Origin: Oceanobacillus caeni
Lineage (GTDB): Bacteria; Bacillota; Bacilli; Bacillales; Amphibacillaceae
Assembly: GCF_019037185.1 (NCBI RefSeq)
Contig: NZ_JAHHXM010000023.1
Location: 1-52,968 of the forward strand
Length of the DNA stretch: 52,968 nt
Direction of reading: 5' to 3'
Below the pieces are notes generated by a model. It had not been told where the DNA came from. It saw nothing but the letters and a program-made list of their open reading frames with translations, and did not search any database. Of the stretch, positions 42,881 through 52,260 are shown one piece after another; positions within the stretch are counted from its first letter, which is position 1; each line of letters starts with the position of its first letter. A program made the position numbers and the translations under genes.

Positions 42881-43326
42881 ACTATATTCACCCACATGAC
42901 AATAGCATCTTCTCCGCTATCCGTATAATAATTTTTCCGAATCCCACCGGGTACTAAGCCAAACTTACGGTATAACTTTTGTGCAGCTATATTGGACACA
43001 CGTACTTCAAGAGAAAGTCTCTTCACCTGGACACTTTGAAGCCATTGCATGACAAATTTGAATAGTTTTTCACCTAGTTTTTTACCTCTATACTCCGGTA
43101 GAATAGCAAGATTTGTAATTTGTGCATCGTCTATCACAATCCACATTCCTACAAACCCGACAATTTTCTTATCTATCTCCATAACATAGTAATACGCATG
43201 TTCATTATCTATTAATTCCTTATAAAAGATATCTGTTGTCCATGGTGTCGTAAAGGATGCTTTTTCCACTTCCATTACCTGCTCCACATCAGCAAATATC
43301 ATTTCTCGAATAACCAATTCTGCCAT
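42877..43326 (-). CDS. rimI: RimI-type ribosomal protein alanine N-acetyltransferase
   Basis: This 149-residue GNAT acetyltransferase has the acetyl-CoA motif A ([16 protein letters not shown], residues about 73-88) and [22 protein letters not shown]. RimI acetylates the N-terminus of ribosomal protein S18; in Firmicutes the gene is regularly between tsaB and tsaD, as here. Its stop overlaps the tsaD start. Confidence 0.93.
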   Translation of the reverse strand: MAELVIREMIFADVEQVMEVEKASFTTPWTTDIFYKELIDNEHAYYYVMEIDKKIVGFVGMWIVIDDAQITNLAILPEYRGKKLGEKLFKFVMQWLQSVQVKRLSLEVRVSNIAAQKLYRKFGLVPGGIRKNYYTDSGEDAIVMWVNIV

Positions 43327-43328
43327 TT

Positions 43329-44027
43329 TTACTTATTTTCCTTTTGCGCTTGTAGCCATTTGGCCTCAGCCTCTGCCAATCTTAAATAGTTTGGTGTTAA
43401 TGTATGGGTCTGATCCGCTTCTTTATATAACCCAGCTAAACCTAAGAATCCTGGATTCGCTATATGAAAAGGCCCTTCTGGAATGATTGCTAAATCTCCT
43501 AAAACACGATGAATACTATCCTTATGTTTGATTATATCAGGACTCAAACATAATACCTTTTTATGATCTTCTTTTAACTTCAATAAAGCATCTTCCATTG
43601 ATAAATTCTTTTCTTCATATACTAATCTCAACCTAGAACCTTGGGATTGATAAATACCCGTATAAACCAACCCCCGCCTAGCATCAAAAAATGGGAATAC
43701 ATATCCATCAAAAAATCTTCCTTGATAGGCAAGTACTTCCAAACTTGAGACACCTACTACAGGAATTCCCAAAGCCCAAGCCATTGATTTAGCTATGGAA
43801 AGCCCAATACGAACTCCAGTATAAGAACCTGGACCTTTAGCTACGACAATTTTATCTAATTGATCTGGTGTTAGTGAGACTTCCGTCATCAATTTCTCAA
43901 CGGCAGGCATTAGGCGAACGGAGTGATTCTTTGCTATATTCGTAACCATTTCTCCAATTATCTCATCATCTTTTAATAGAGCAACACCCATTGCTTGATT
44001 AGACGTATCAATTGCAAGAACGTTCAT
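43329..44027 (-). CDS. tsaB: TsaB, t6A biosynthesis partner
   Basis: This 232-residue inactive ASKHA-fold protein (MNVLAIDTSNQAMGVALLKD start; VAKGPGSYTGVRIGLSIAKSMAWAL near residue 64) forms the TsaB-TsaD dimer that carries out threonylcarbamoyl transfer. It follows tsaE by 12 bp and precedes rimI by 2 bp. Confidence 0.94.
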   Translation of the reverse strand: MNVLAIDTSNQAMGVALLKDDEIIGEMVTNIAKNHSVRLMPAVEKLMTEVSLTPDQLDKIVVAKGPGSYTGVRIGLSIAKSMAWALGIPVVGVSSLEVLAYQGRFFDGYVFPFFDARRGLVYTGIYQSQGSRLRLVYEEKNLSMEDALLKLKEDHKKVLCLSPDIIKHKDSIHRVLGDLAIIPEGPFHIANPGFLGLAGLYKEADQTHTLTPNYLRLAEAEAKWLQAQKENK

Positions 44028-44039
44028 ATATTGTAACTC

Positions 44040-44492
44040 CTAACTCATCAATTCATTAATGATAGATTCAAAATGGGAACCATTCGACAAAAACTCTAAA
44101 ATCCTCGAATCCCCATTATATTTTATTCTTATATCAAGTCGATCTGTCGGTAAATATTTCTCGATAAATTGAGCCCATTCAACAACAGACACGCCATTAC
44201 CATTGAAATATTCGTCAAATCCAATATCCTCATCGGAATCTTCTAATCGATACACATCCATGTGATACAATGGTAGCCTACCCTCATATTCCTTCACAAT
44301 GGTAAAAGTTGGGCTATTGACTGTACGTTTTACCCCTAAGCCTTTTGCAATTCCTTTGGTGAATGTTGTCTTTCCAGCCCCTAGGTCACCTTCAAGTGTT
44401 AAAACATCGCCTGCTTCAAGTAAAGAAGCCAATCTTTCTCCTATTAATTTAGTTTCTTCCGCACTATTCGAAACCATTTGGTGTTTACTCAC
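44040..44492 (-). CDS. tsaE: TsaE, t6A biosynthesis ATPase
   Basis: This 150-residue P-loop ATPase has Walker A GDLGAGKTT (residues 35-43), NSPTFTIVKEY and the aromatic/acidic YHMDVYRLED. TsaE resets the TsaBD complex using ATP. It is first in this minus-strand operon; upstream is the tRNA-fMet gene. Start is an ATG with a weak ribosome-binding site (AGGTGA). Confidence 0.94.
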   Translation of the reverse strand: MSKHQMVSNSAEETKLIGERLASLLEAGDVLTLEGDLGAGKTTFTKGIAKGLGVKRTVNSPTFTIVKEYEGRLPLYHMDVYRLEDSDEDIGFDEYFNGNGVSVVEWAQFIEKYLPTDRLDIRIKYNGDSRILEFLSNGSHFESIINELMS

Positions 44493-44849
44493 TTATTCAC
44501 CTACTTTTTATACCTTAGCTCTATCTCAAGAACTTAAACTATTTTATTCAAACTACCCTAATGATAGCAAAAAGAATAAGAAAAGAAAAAATTAATGTGG
44601 CAAAGTAAGGAATTTTAATACCGATTTATTATGTTTTTCAGTGTGTATAAAAATAGCTTAATTATTTATTTTGAATACTAAAAAACACATGATTTTATGA
44701 TTAAATCATGTGTATTTAAAAGTAATCTTATTTAAAAATGGCGGTCATTTCCTTTATAGTAAATTTCCGCTACAAGAGAATATTCATAAAGATGAGTCGT
44801 TTAATCATACTTGATTCCTAATTAGCTTACGAAGTTAATTGGAATATTT
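44493..44849. other. Intergenic between tsaE and tRNA-fMet
   Basis: No gene is visible. It contains the tRNA terminator at 44678-44713; the rest is AT-rich and plain. Confidence 0.5.
44678..44713 (-). terminator. Terminator of the tRNA-fMet transcript
   Basis: ACACATGATTT (44685-44695) pairs perfectly with 44703-44713. On the minus strand the stem is followed by six T, so it ends the tRNA transcript from the right. Confidence 0.75.
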
Positions 44850-44926
<77 letters not shown>

Positions 44927-45093
44927 ATATGAGAGATATTTTATGATATGCATGTCCTTAAAGATACCATGTGCTTATGAGGTTACTCATACACAACCCT
45001 AATCAAATAGGACCAATATAATATACCATATTGCTTACTGTTCTGTCAATAAAGTTTTTAGAATCAAACTGATGATACCAATTTCTATTAACT

Positions 45094-45146
45094 TTAACCA
45101 ATCTTAACACATTATCCACTTTCCGTTAATATTCCACCGCTATAAT
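45094..45146 (+). promoter_or_regulatory. Promoter with PhoP-box-like repeats before the phosphoesterase
   Basis: TTAACC (45094), TTAACA (45104) and TTAATA (45126) lie at 10- and 22-bp steps, ahead of a perfect -10 TATAAT at 45141-45146. The repeat unit and phase fit a Gram-positive PhoP box (TT(A/C/T)ACA about every 11 bp). A weak third unit falls at 45115. Confidence 0.5.
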
Positions 45147-45177
45147 GAAGATAACAAAAAATAAGGAGAGGATAATT

Positions 45178-46011
45178 TTGAGAATTGCTATTTTTGGAGA
45201 TTTACATTACCCATCTATGATTCATAAAGATAAGGAGGTAAAAGAAGCTAGAGATGAATTTTATGCTAAATTTCTTCAATCCTTTTTTGAAATTAAAGCA
45301 GATTACTATGTTTCCCTCGGTGATTTAACCAACTTTGGAAAAGATGACGAATGGCATGAAGTCTATGAAATCATTCGAAAATACGATAAACCATTTATTC
45401 ACACTTTTGGCAATCATGATTTATACGGTATTCCAAGAGTAGAGGCATTAAACATTTCCAATATGAAACAAAATATTTCGATTGAGACCGATCAAGTAAA
45501 CCTTATCTCCTTAGAAACGGCCCGTGATCACAATCATGAAGACCATAGCGGTTACTTAAGCGACGAGCAGTTAGAATGGTTGGAAGATGAACTTGTACAA
45601 AGTGAGGAAAAACTTGTAGTTATCTTGGCCCACCATCCGGTTTACGACACAACAGCAAATTCGAATTATCCATACCTATCAATCGTACCTGAAGTACCCA
45701 TTATTAATATTTTACGTAAAAAGAAAGGGAACGGAATTTATATAAATGGCCATAATCACAAAGATTCGATTGAAACGATAGATAACTGGACCTTTGTTCA
45801 AACAAGTGCTGTACTAGATGATCAAAGTATCCGCTTATTGGAAATAGATGATAAAGAAATATCCATTCAATCTATTCATATAGGGAACTCAGAACTAAGG
45901 GGACTTGCGGAAATAATCGGTTCAAACATGAATCATTTTCAATTGAATCCTCTAGGTATTGGCACCACACCAAACCGGGAAAAAATAATTAGGAAAACTT
46001 TATATGTCTAA
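45178..46011 (+). CDS. Calcineurin-like metallophosphoesterase
   Basis: This protein of 277 residues has all metallophosphoesterase motifs: FGDLHYP (D-x-H), LGDLTNFG (GD), FGNHDLYG (GNHD), LAHHPVYD (H) and INGHNHKD (GHxH). Such enzymes cleave phosphomono- or diesters with two metal ions. The frame opens at an ATG (45145) that is part of the -10 hexamer, so translation must start at TTG 45178 (MRIAIFGDLHYP), behind AAGGAGAGG. No signal peptide, so it acts in the cytosol. It is convergent with a ugp-like importer, and both have Pho-like boxes; a glycerophosphodiester is a fair substrate guess. Confidence 0.85.
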   Translation: MRIAIFGDLHYPSMIHKDKEVKEARDEFYAKFLQSFFEIKADYYVSLGDLTNFGKDDEWHEVYEIIRKYDKPFIHTFGNHDLYGIPRVEALNISNMKQNISIETDQVNLISLETARDHNHEDHSGYLSDEQLEWLEDELVQSEEKLVVILAHHPVYDTTANSNYPYLSIVPEVPIINILRKKKGNGIYINGHNHKDSIETIDNWTFVQTSAVLDDQSIRLLEIDDKEISIQSIHIGNSELRGLAEIIGSNMNHFQLNPLGIGTTPNREKIIRKTLYV

Positions 46012-46015
46012 GATA

Positions 46016-46048
46016 AACCAAGGCCCCTACTCGGTGCCTTGGTTTTTT
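46016..46048 (+). terminator. Terminator after the phosphoesterase
   Basis: AACCAAGGC (46016-46024) pairs with GCCTTGGTT (46036-46044), then T6. Confidence 0.85.
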
Positions 46049-46086
46049 AGAAAAGATTAGATCTTAGCGACTACAAAGTTATTTAG

Positions 46087-46116
46087 AAAAAAGTGAGCCT
46101 CTTCTCAAAGCCCACT
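46087..46116 (-). terminator. Terminator of the ugp-like operon
   Basis: On the minus strand AGTGGGCTT pairs with AGGCTCACT (46092-46116, two GU) and is followed by T6. It lies just after the last permease gene. Confidence 0.75.
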
Positions 46117-46124
46117 TCCCTTAT

Positions 46125-46958
46125 TCACTTAACCCCTGTATACGTAAATGCCCGAATAATTTGACGTTGTGCAAAGAAAAAAGTAATCAAAATCGGGATA
46201 ACTAGAATAACGTTACCGGCCATTAAAATATTCCACGCGACACCACCATCCACTTGGCGCAGCTGCGCAATTCCAACAGGAAGGGTACGTGCCCTTTCCG
46301 TTGTTGTCATAACAAGTGGCCAGAAATAATCGTTCCAGTGTGTAATAAAATTGAATAGCCCCAATGTAATTAATGTTGGTTTGGCCATTGGCACCATCAT
46401 TTTCATCATTATTTTAAACTCCGATGAATTGTCCAAACGTGCCGCTTCTAATAATTCTTCCGGAACTTGCTTAAACGTTTGGCGCAACATGAAAATCCCG
46501 AATGCACTTGTCGCAAATGGCAAGATTAATCCCCATAAGGTATCAAGAAGCCGCCATTCACTTAAATTTAAAAACACAGGCAAGAAAATAAGTTGAGCAG
46601 GAATCATCATAGTCACCATAACTAACCCAAACAAGATATTTTTGCAGCGAAATTCATACCTTGCAAATGCATATGCAGCAGGAATTACCGTAATAAATTG
46701 CAACATTAAAATACCAACCGAAACAATGACACTATTTATAAAATATTGCAGAAATGGCCCGGAATTCCATGCTTCCATGAAGTTTTCCCATATAAGTTCA
46801 TCTGGAAGCCATTTTGGTGGAAAAATCATCGTTTCTCCTAATGTTTTTAAACTTGTGGAAATCATCCAGATAAACGGCATAGCGAAGATAATAACGACCA
46901 CAATCAAACCAATCACATTCAATATTTTTATAGGTAAGGATGTTTTCAACGTATACAT
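46125..46958 (-). CDS. ugpE: ABC transporter permease, UgpE-like
   Basis: This 277-residue inner-membrane subunit has six helices and the EAA loop (EELLEAARLDNSSEFKIMMKMMVPMAKPTL) that docks to the ATPase. It is the MalG/UgpE side of a CUT1-type importer. The stop codon is 8 nt from the terminator. It follows the first permease by 6 bp. Confidence 0.88.
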   Translation of the reverse strand: MYTLKTSLPIKILNVIGLIVVVIIFAMPFIWMISTSLKTLGETMIFPPKWLPDELIWENFMEAWNSGPFLQYFINSVIVSVGILMLQFITVIPAAYAFARYEFRCKNILFGLVMVTMMIPAQLIFLPVFLNLSEWRLLDTLWGLILPFATSAFGIFMLRQTFKQVPEELLEAARLDNSSEFKIMMKMMVPMAKPTLITLGLFNFITHWNDYFWPLVMTTTERARTLPVGIAQLRQVDGGVAWNILMAGNVILVIPILITFFFAQRQIIRAFTYTGVK

Positions 46959-46964
46959 TCCCTT

Positions 46965-47834
46965 CTATTGATAATGAACTCTTTTACCTAGAACTTTAAA
47001 ATAAATCAATGTAACAATGCTTAGAATGACTAGTAATATCACACCAGCTGCAGAAGCATAGCCAATTTTAAAGAAGATAAAACCATTTTCATATATGTAG
47101 TACACAAGGGTATTCGTTGAGTTAAGCGGTCCACCCTTTGTAATAATGCTGATCGTTTCAAACACCTTAATGGAGTCCAAAATACCAATAATTGTTAGGA
47201 AAAATATGCTTGGCGATAACATGGGAAACGTAATTTTCGTAAATCGTCGAAAGCTACTAGTTTGATCCAAGGCAGCCGCTTCATATAAATGTTTTGGAAT
47301 ACTTTGTAATCCTGCAATAATAATTAAAGTATAGTACCCAATATTTTTCCACACCGCGATAATAATAAGTGAAGCTAAAGCTGTATTTGGATCCGTTAGC
47401 CATGGCACTTTATCCATCCCAACCAAACTTAAAATCCAGTTTAGTAAACCATAGTCCGCATCCATAATCCACATCCACAGCATCGCAATCGATACAAGGG
47501 AAATAATATGTGGACTGAAAACCGCACCTTGAACAAAGCTGTACATCCAGCCTCGCCTGTTTAACCAAATAGACATAAGGAGCGCAATACTAATTGAAAA
47601 CAACACCGTGAAAAAGGTGTACATCAACGTATTGCGAATTACTTGCAAAAACATCGGATCCGATAGCAATGCTTTGAAATTTTCAAGGCCAACAAATGTT
47701 TTATCAGGACTAATGAAATTCCAATCATGAAAGCTTAAATAAATCATGTAAAAAATCGGTTGAATGAAAAATACTAAAAAAACGATGATTGCGGGCGTGA
47801 TTAAAAGGTATGGGCGCCACTTCGCTACTTTCAT
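46965..47834 (-). CDS. ugpA: ABC transporter permease, UgpA-like
   Basis: This 289-residue permease has six helices and the EAA loop (KHLYEAAALDQTSSFRRFTKITFPMLSPSI). It pairs with the second permease to make the transmembrane path. Its start overlaps the ATPase stop by 4 bp (ATGA), showing translational coupling. Confidence 0.88.
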   Translation of the reverse strand: MKVAKWRPYLLITPAIIVFLVFFIQPIFYMIYLSFHDWNFISPDKTFVGLENFKALLSDPMFLQVIRNTLMYTFFTVLFSISIALLMSIWLNRRGWMYSFVQGAVFSPHIISLVSIAMLWMWIMDADYGLLNWILSLVGMDKVPWLTDPNTALASLIIIAVWKNIGYYTLIIIAGLQSIPKHLYEAAALDQTSSFRRFTKITFPMLSPSIFFLTIIGILDSIKVFETISIITKGGPLNSTNTLVYYIYENGFIFFKIGYASAAGVILLVILSIVTLIYFKVLGKRVHYQ

Positions 47835-48919
47835 ATGAGCACCTCTCCCCTAACCTCTTTACCCATACTTTCAAAAGGAAGTTCATCCACATAAACCCGA
47901 TTACCCTGTGTGTCAAAGTAATACAATTTATCAAATGGAATGGTGACATGAATTTTTTCTGTATTCATTAATGGGTTGTTAAAGCTTTTTACTTGAAACT
48001 GCCCTGCATCGCTATTCACCAAATACAATGTTTCAGATCCCAGTGTTTCTATTGTCAACAATTCACAAGGTAGATGTATTCCGGAAGTCGTTTCCTCTGC
48101 TGTTTGTATTTCCACATGTTCCGGCCTAAAACCAATGTAAAAAATTCGCTCATCGATTATCTTTCCAAGTTTTCCTTCTAACATTGCGATTGATATAACA
48201 TTCATTGCTGGTGTACCGATAAATTGCGCTACAAATTGGTTTGCCGGATTATGATACACTTCCATCGGTGCTGCCTGCTGCATAATGTGACCTTTATTTA
48301 AAATAACAATCTCATCTCCCATCGACATTGCTTCCACTTGATCATGAGTCACATAAATAAAAGTAGTTCCTAAGCGTTTGTGTAATTGGATTAACTCCGT
48401 CCGCATTTGCCCCCGTAATTTCGCATCTAAATTAGATAATGGTTCATCAAAAATAAAGACATTTGGCTTTTTTACCATTGCTCGAGCTAATGCTACACGT
48501 TGACGCTGTCCACCAGACAAGTTTTGTGGCTTTTTATCTAAATACTCGGTAAGGTCCACAATCTCCACGATTTCATCTACCATCTTTTTCCGCTCTGCTT
48601 TTGGTATTTTCATATTTTCCAGGCCAAATTCGATGTTCCCTTGCACCGTCATCGTTGGGTATAATGCATAGTTTTGAAAAACCATGGAAATTCCTCTTTT
48701 CCCAGGCGCCACTTCATTCACTAAATGATTGCCAATCCAAATTTCACCAGAAGTAACTTCCTCCAAACCAGCGATAAGTCGTAGTGTCGTAGATTTCCCA
48801 CATCCTGAAGGACCAACCAAAACAGTAAACGATCCATCTTGAATTTCCAAATTCATGTCATCCATTACTTTGTTATTCCCATATACTTTCGATACATTTT
48901 TTAATTGGATTTTAGCCAT
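47831..48919 (-). CDS. ugpC: ABC transporter ATP-binding protein, UgpC/MsmK-like
   Basis: This 362-residue ATPase has Walker A GPSGCGKSTTLR (near 37), signature LSGGQRQRVALARA (near 135), Walker B VFIFDEP and THDQVEAMSMGD, and a C-terminal TOBE domain (about 240-350) typical of sugar and glycerol phosphate importers. In Gram-positives such ATPases can serve several importers; here it is in the operon of its permeases, an unusual central place in the gene order (binding protein, ATPase, permeases). Confidence 0.9.
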   Translation of the reverse strand: MAKIQLKNVSKVYGNNKVMDDMNLEIQDGSFTVLVGPSGCGKSTTLRLIAGLEEVTSGEIWIGNHLVNEVAPGKRGISMVFQNYALYPTMTVQGNIEFGLENMKIPKAERKKMVDEIVEIVDLTEYLDKKPQNLSGGQRQRVALARAMVKKPNVFIFDEPLSNLDAKLRGQMRTELIQLHKRLGTTFIYVTHDQVEAMSMGDEIVILNKGHIMQQAAPMEVYHNPANQFVAQFIGTPAMNVISIAMLEGKLGKIIDERIFYIGFRPEHVEIQTAEETTSGIHLPCELLTIETLGSETLYLVNSDAGQFQVKSFNNPLMNTEKIHVTIPFDKLYYFDTQGNRVYVDELPFESMGKEVRGEVLI

Positions 48920-48990
48920 GTTATAACCCCTTAACGTTAAATTGATACATAGGAACGTGACACAAAACGCCCGTTCCTATGTGAAACCAT

Positions 48991-50271
48991 TTATTTAATC
49001 AAACTTGCTGAACGCTCAGCGGCTTGATCTAACACATCCTGTGCATCTAGGCTTGTATCAAGCATTAAACGTTGAATTTCTTCTATAAGAATTTTTTGTA
49101 CTTCAGGATATCCTTCAATCATTGGGCGGGCATTTCCATATTGTAATTGGTCTACCGCAACTTTAAATTGCGGTTTTTCCTCATAGAGCTCTTGCATCGT
49201 ATCAGATTCCACAGAAGAAAGTCTGCTTGGCAAATATCCAGTGTAGCTACTTGCATAAGCGGTCTGTTCTGGAGCAGTCATAAATTTAATGAACTCCCAT
49301 GCAGCTTGTTGTTTTTTCTCATCCAATCCAGAAGTCATAACTAAATTCGCTCCACCAGTTGGGACACTACGTTTTTCATTTTCAGGGAACATAATCGTTT
49401 CTAATTTATACCCATTTTCTTCCGCTAGTTGCATCATTAAAGTTAAGTCAGCTGTAGAAGAGAAATACATTCCCGCACGACCAGTAGCAAAATCCTGTCT
49501 TGCCATGTCAGCTGCTTGTTGTGGTTCTCCACCTGGAACACGCATCCTTCCCTCTATCACCATTTCCTTCCAAAAATTTAGAGCCTCTACTCCACTTTCT
49601 CCGTTAAAAGCAATCTTTCCATTCTTATCGAACATTTCTCCACCAGCTTGAGCAACAAATGCCTCATAGAACCAAATATCTACCGGCATCGAAATCCCAA
49701 CATGTTCATCATCTGTTAATTTTTCTGCTACTAATTGAAAATCCTCCCAAGTTTGAATAGACTCAGGGTCAATCCCTTTTTCTTCAAACATCGTCTTATT
49801 AATATAGACAATAGGAGTACTTCTTAAATAAGGAAGGCCATAGAGCTTGTCATCTACATAAGAGTTCCCCATTAAACCAGGATTAAAATCTTCCATGTTA
49901 ATTTCTTCCGCATCTTCTTCCACAAATTTTGATAAATCTTGGATCATATCGGATTTTGCAAATGTTTCAATTGAAGAAATTTCATTTTGTGTTACTTCAG
50001 GAGCATTACCAGCTGCAAACGCTGCTTGTGTTTTTGATTGTAACTCATCATAGTTACCTTGGAATTCCGCAGTAACATGGATTTCATCCTGCATTTCATT
50101 AAATTGTTTCACTAGATTTTCATTGTTTTCCCCAATCTTATCTCCCCATGCATACCAATATGTAATTTCAATTGGGCCATCACGGTCTGAATTAGCTGCC
50201 TCACCATCTCCACAAGCCACTAGTAAAAGCATCATCGCAATGAATATTAATAAATACGAAACCTTCTTCAT
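48991..50271 (-). CDS. ugpB: Extracellular solute-binding lipoprotein, UgpB-like
   Basis: This 426-residue binding protein has a lipoprotein signal (lipobox LVAC, Cys20) and a type 1 solute-binding fold. EITYWYAWGDKIGENNENLV and YLRSTPIVYINKTMFEEKGIDP, GGANLVMTSG and YTGYLPSRL resemble the glycerol-3-phosphate binding protein UgpB. It delivers sn-glycerol-3-phosphate or glycerophosphodiesters in that system. The substrate here is inferred from these regions and the Pho-like promoter. First gene of the operon. Confidence 0.85.
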   Translation of the reverse strand: MKKVSYLLIFIAMMLLLVACGDGEAANSDRDGPIEITYWYAWGDKIGENNENLVKQFNEMQDEIHVTAEFQGNYDELQSKTQAAFAAGNAPEVTQNEISSIETFAKSDMIQDLSKFVEEDAEEINMEDFNPGLMGNSYVDDKLYGLPYLRSTPIVYINKTMFEEKGIDPESIQTWEDFQLVAEKLTDDEHVGISMPVDIWFYEAFVAQAGGEMFDKNGKIAFNGESGVEALNFWKEMVIEGRMRVPGGEPQQAADMARQDFATGRAGMYFSSTADLTLMMQLAEENGYKLETIMFPENEKRSVPTGGANLVMTSGLDEKKQQAAWEFIKFMTAPEQTAYASSYTGYLPSRLSSVESDTMQELYEEKPQFKVAVDQLQYGNARPMIEGYPEVQKILIEEIQRLMLDTSLDAQDVLDQAAERSASLIK

Positions 50272-50361
50272 ATTCCCATTCCCCCATTGTTTTTAAAATT
50301 GGAATTCTAGTTACCGATTAATGAAATGCTTCTCCTCCGTGAATACAATTATTAATGTAAC

Positions 50362-50406
50362 AGATAACTATTAACTAGATTTAAAGTCAATGTTAACTTT
50401 TGTTAA
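50362..50406 (-). promoter_or_regulatory. PhoP-box-like repeats before ugpB
   Basis: On the minus strand TTAACA (50401-50406), TTAACA (50391-50396), TTTAAA (50380-50385) and TTAATA (50369-50374) are spaced 10, 11 and 11 bp. Such phased TTAACA repeats are the Gram-positive Pho box. They lie about 100-135 bp before ugpB, a good place for activation. Confidence 0.6.
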
Positions 50407-50702
50407 TAGTAGCTTCTATCTAAAGGTGCGTATTCAAAATGAAGGATGAAAAATTGACTAAGAATATGTTCTAGGGAATGAACGTATAGAACAGATTTTT
50501 GCATAGAAGAACGGACATTGCTGAAAATGTCTTTGCAGAAGAAGTTATAGACGGAATACGGTATCCGATTAACAACAGACTTTACGAAAAATATATAATC
50601 CTATTATCAACTATCCTGTTATTTTTACCGATATATAAGTTATGGGATAGGTTGCTAATTAAAATCAACCTATTGTTAAACTTTAAGGAGGTATAACAAC
50701 TA
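50407..50702. other. Spacer between ugpB and the stator genes
   Basis: No convincing gene. A 65-codon frame (50499-50696) has no ribosome-binding site and overlaps the spacer. A sigma-D type promoter for the stator genes was not found. RBS GGAGGT of the stator gene lies at 50686-50691. Confidence 0.4.
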
Positions 50703-51503
50703 ATGGATATAACATCGGTCATTGGTTTAATTTTAGGGATAATTGCAATAGGTATTGGGATGGTACTTAAAGGTGTTGGTTTAGGTGCCTTAGTCAATCC
50801 AGCTGCCATTTTAATTATCCTATTAGGAACGATAGCAGCCGTTACTATTGCCTTTCCAATGAACACTTTAAAAAAGGTACCAGCGCTCTTAAAAATACTA
50901 TTTACGGAGAATAAGCAAACGGACAATAAAGAATTAATCCAAACATTTGGAGAGATGGCAGATCAAACTCGTAAAGAAGGACTACTGTCTTTGGAAAGTC
51001 AATTAACTAACATGGATGATCCATTTATTAAGTCTGGGATTGAACTCGTTGTAGATGGGCAGTCTCCCGACTATATTAAAGAAGTGTTGATAGAAAAAAT
51101 CGATGCAATGGAAGCAAGGCATGAAGAAGGTGCGGCAATTTTTACGCAAGCAGGAACCTATGCACCAACACTGGGAGTATTAGGAGCCGTAATTGGATTG
51201 ATTGCTGCATTAGGGGATATGACAGATATCGAGAAGCTGGGCCATGCAATCTCTGCTGCTTTTGTCGCAACATTATTAGGAATTTTTACTGGATATGTCT
51301 TATGGCATCCGTTTGCTAATAAATTACGGGAAAAGTCAAAACAAGAAATTCGGCAAAAAGAGCTGATTGTAGAGGGGATTCTATCCGTTGCTAATGGAAA
51401 TTCTGCGATGATGGTGAGAGATAAATTAGGAGCTTTTATCGCAACAAAGGAACTTGCTGAACTAAAAAAAAAAAATAATCAACGGGAGGATCATGATGCG
51501 TAG
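50703..51503 (+). CDS. motP: Flagellar stator protein MotA/MotP
   Basis: This 266-residue protein has four membrane helices (VIGLILGIIAIGIGMVL, LVNPAAILIILLGTIAAVTIAF, and the pair around TLGVLGAVIGLIAALG and HAISAAFVATLLGIFTGYVLWHPF). The cytoplasmic loop carries charged residues for rotor contact (ALLKILFTENKQTDNKELIQ). Ion type (H+ or Na+) cannot be read with confidence; as Bacillus Na+ stators of this kind are MotPS, I use that name tentatively. Partner gene overlaps by 11 bp. Strong GGAGGT ribosome-binding site. Confidence 0.85.
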   Translation: MDITSVIGLILGIIAIGIGMVLKGVGLGALVNPAAILIILLGTIAAVTIAFPMNTLKKVPALLKILFTENKQTDNKELIQTFGEMADQTRKEGLLSLESQLTNMDDPFIKSGIELVVDGQSPDYIKEVLIEKIDAMEARHEEGAAIFTQAGTYAPTLGVLGAVIGLIAALGDMTDIEKLGHAISAAFVATLLGIFTGYVLWHPFANKLREKSKQEIRQKELIVEGILSVANGNSAMMVRDKLGAFIATKELAELKKKNNQREDHDA

Positions 51504-52260
51504 AAAGAAAAAGAAAAGTAATCACATTAGCGAATCATGGCTCCTTCCGTATTCTGATTTGTTGACATTATTAGTTGCATTATTTATTGTACTTTTTGCC
51601 ATGAGTGATATTAATGCTGAGAAATACGAACGACTCTCCCAAGTGTTTGAAAGTGAGTTTTCTTCTGGTGGAATTGGAATTCTAGACCAGAATAAGCAAC
51701 CTAATGAGATACCTACAGCACAAAAGGAAGACGATGAAAATGATGAAAATAAAGAAAAAAATAAAACAAGTAGTGAACTCGAGCTTGAAAAGTTGCAAGG
51801 CATTCAGGGTAGTATTAATACCTATATCCAGGAGCAACATCTTGAAGGGGATATAGGAACCAAATTAACGGAAGAAGGACTATTAATTACGATTGTAAAT
51901 AATGTCTTCTTTGACTCTGGTAGTGCTGAAGTGAAGAAAGATGGAGAAAAGGTGGCAAGAGAGGTTTCTAATTTACTTGTTGCCGATCCACCGCATGAAA
52001 TCGTAATTAGTGGACATAGTGATGATGTGCCAATTCATAATTCTGGCTATGCATCAAATTGGGATCTAAGTGTAACTAGAGCACTTAATTTCATGCAAAT
52101 TATCCTAGAAAACGAGAAATTAGATCCTGCCCTGTTTAGTGCGAAAGGATATGGTGAAAACAAGCCTGTTGTTCCCAATACAAGTGCAGAAAACAGGGAG
52201 AAAAATAGACGCGTAGAAGTACTAATTCTGCCTAATTATGAAATTAATATCACAGAGTAA
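51493..52260 (+). CDS. motS: Flagellar stator protein MotB/MotS with OmpA-like domain
   Basis: This 255-residue protein has one N-terminal helix (PYSDLLTLLVALFIVLFAMS) with the conserved Asp of PYSD that carries the ion, a Glu/Lys-rich linker of about 60 residues (71-110) and a C-terminal OmpA-like peptidoglycan-binding domain (VFFDSGSAEVKKDG, ISGHSDDVPIH, SVTRALNFMQII, NREKNRRVEVLIL). It anchors the stator to the wall. Two ATGs lie at the start (51493, 51496); GGGAGGA precedes both. It overlaps the motP end. Confidence 0.9.
   Translation: MMRRKKKKSNHISESWLLPYSDLLTLLVALFIVLFAMSDINAEKYERLSQVFESEFSSGGIGILDQNKQPNEIPTAQKEDDENDENKEKNKTSSELELEKLQGIQGSINTYIQEQHLEGDIGTKLTEEGLLITIVNNVFFDSGSAEVKKDGEKVAREVSNLLVADPPHEIVISGHSDDVPIHNSGYASNWDLSVTRALNFMQIILENEKLDPALFSAKGYGENKPVVPNTSAENREKNRRVEVLILPNYEINITE

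Noticed and set aside
50499-50696. 65-codon plus-strand frame before motP
   Set aside because: No ribosome-binding site, and it runs into the motP ribosome-binding site.
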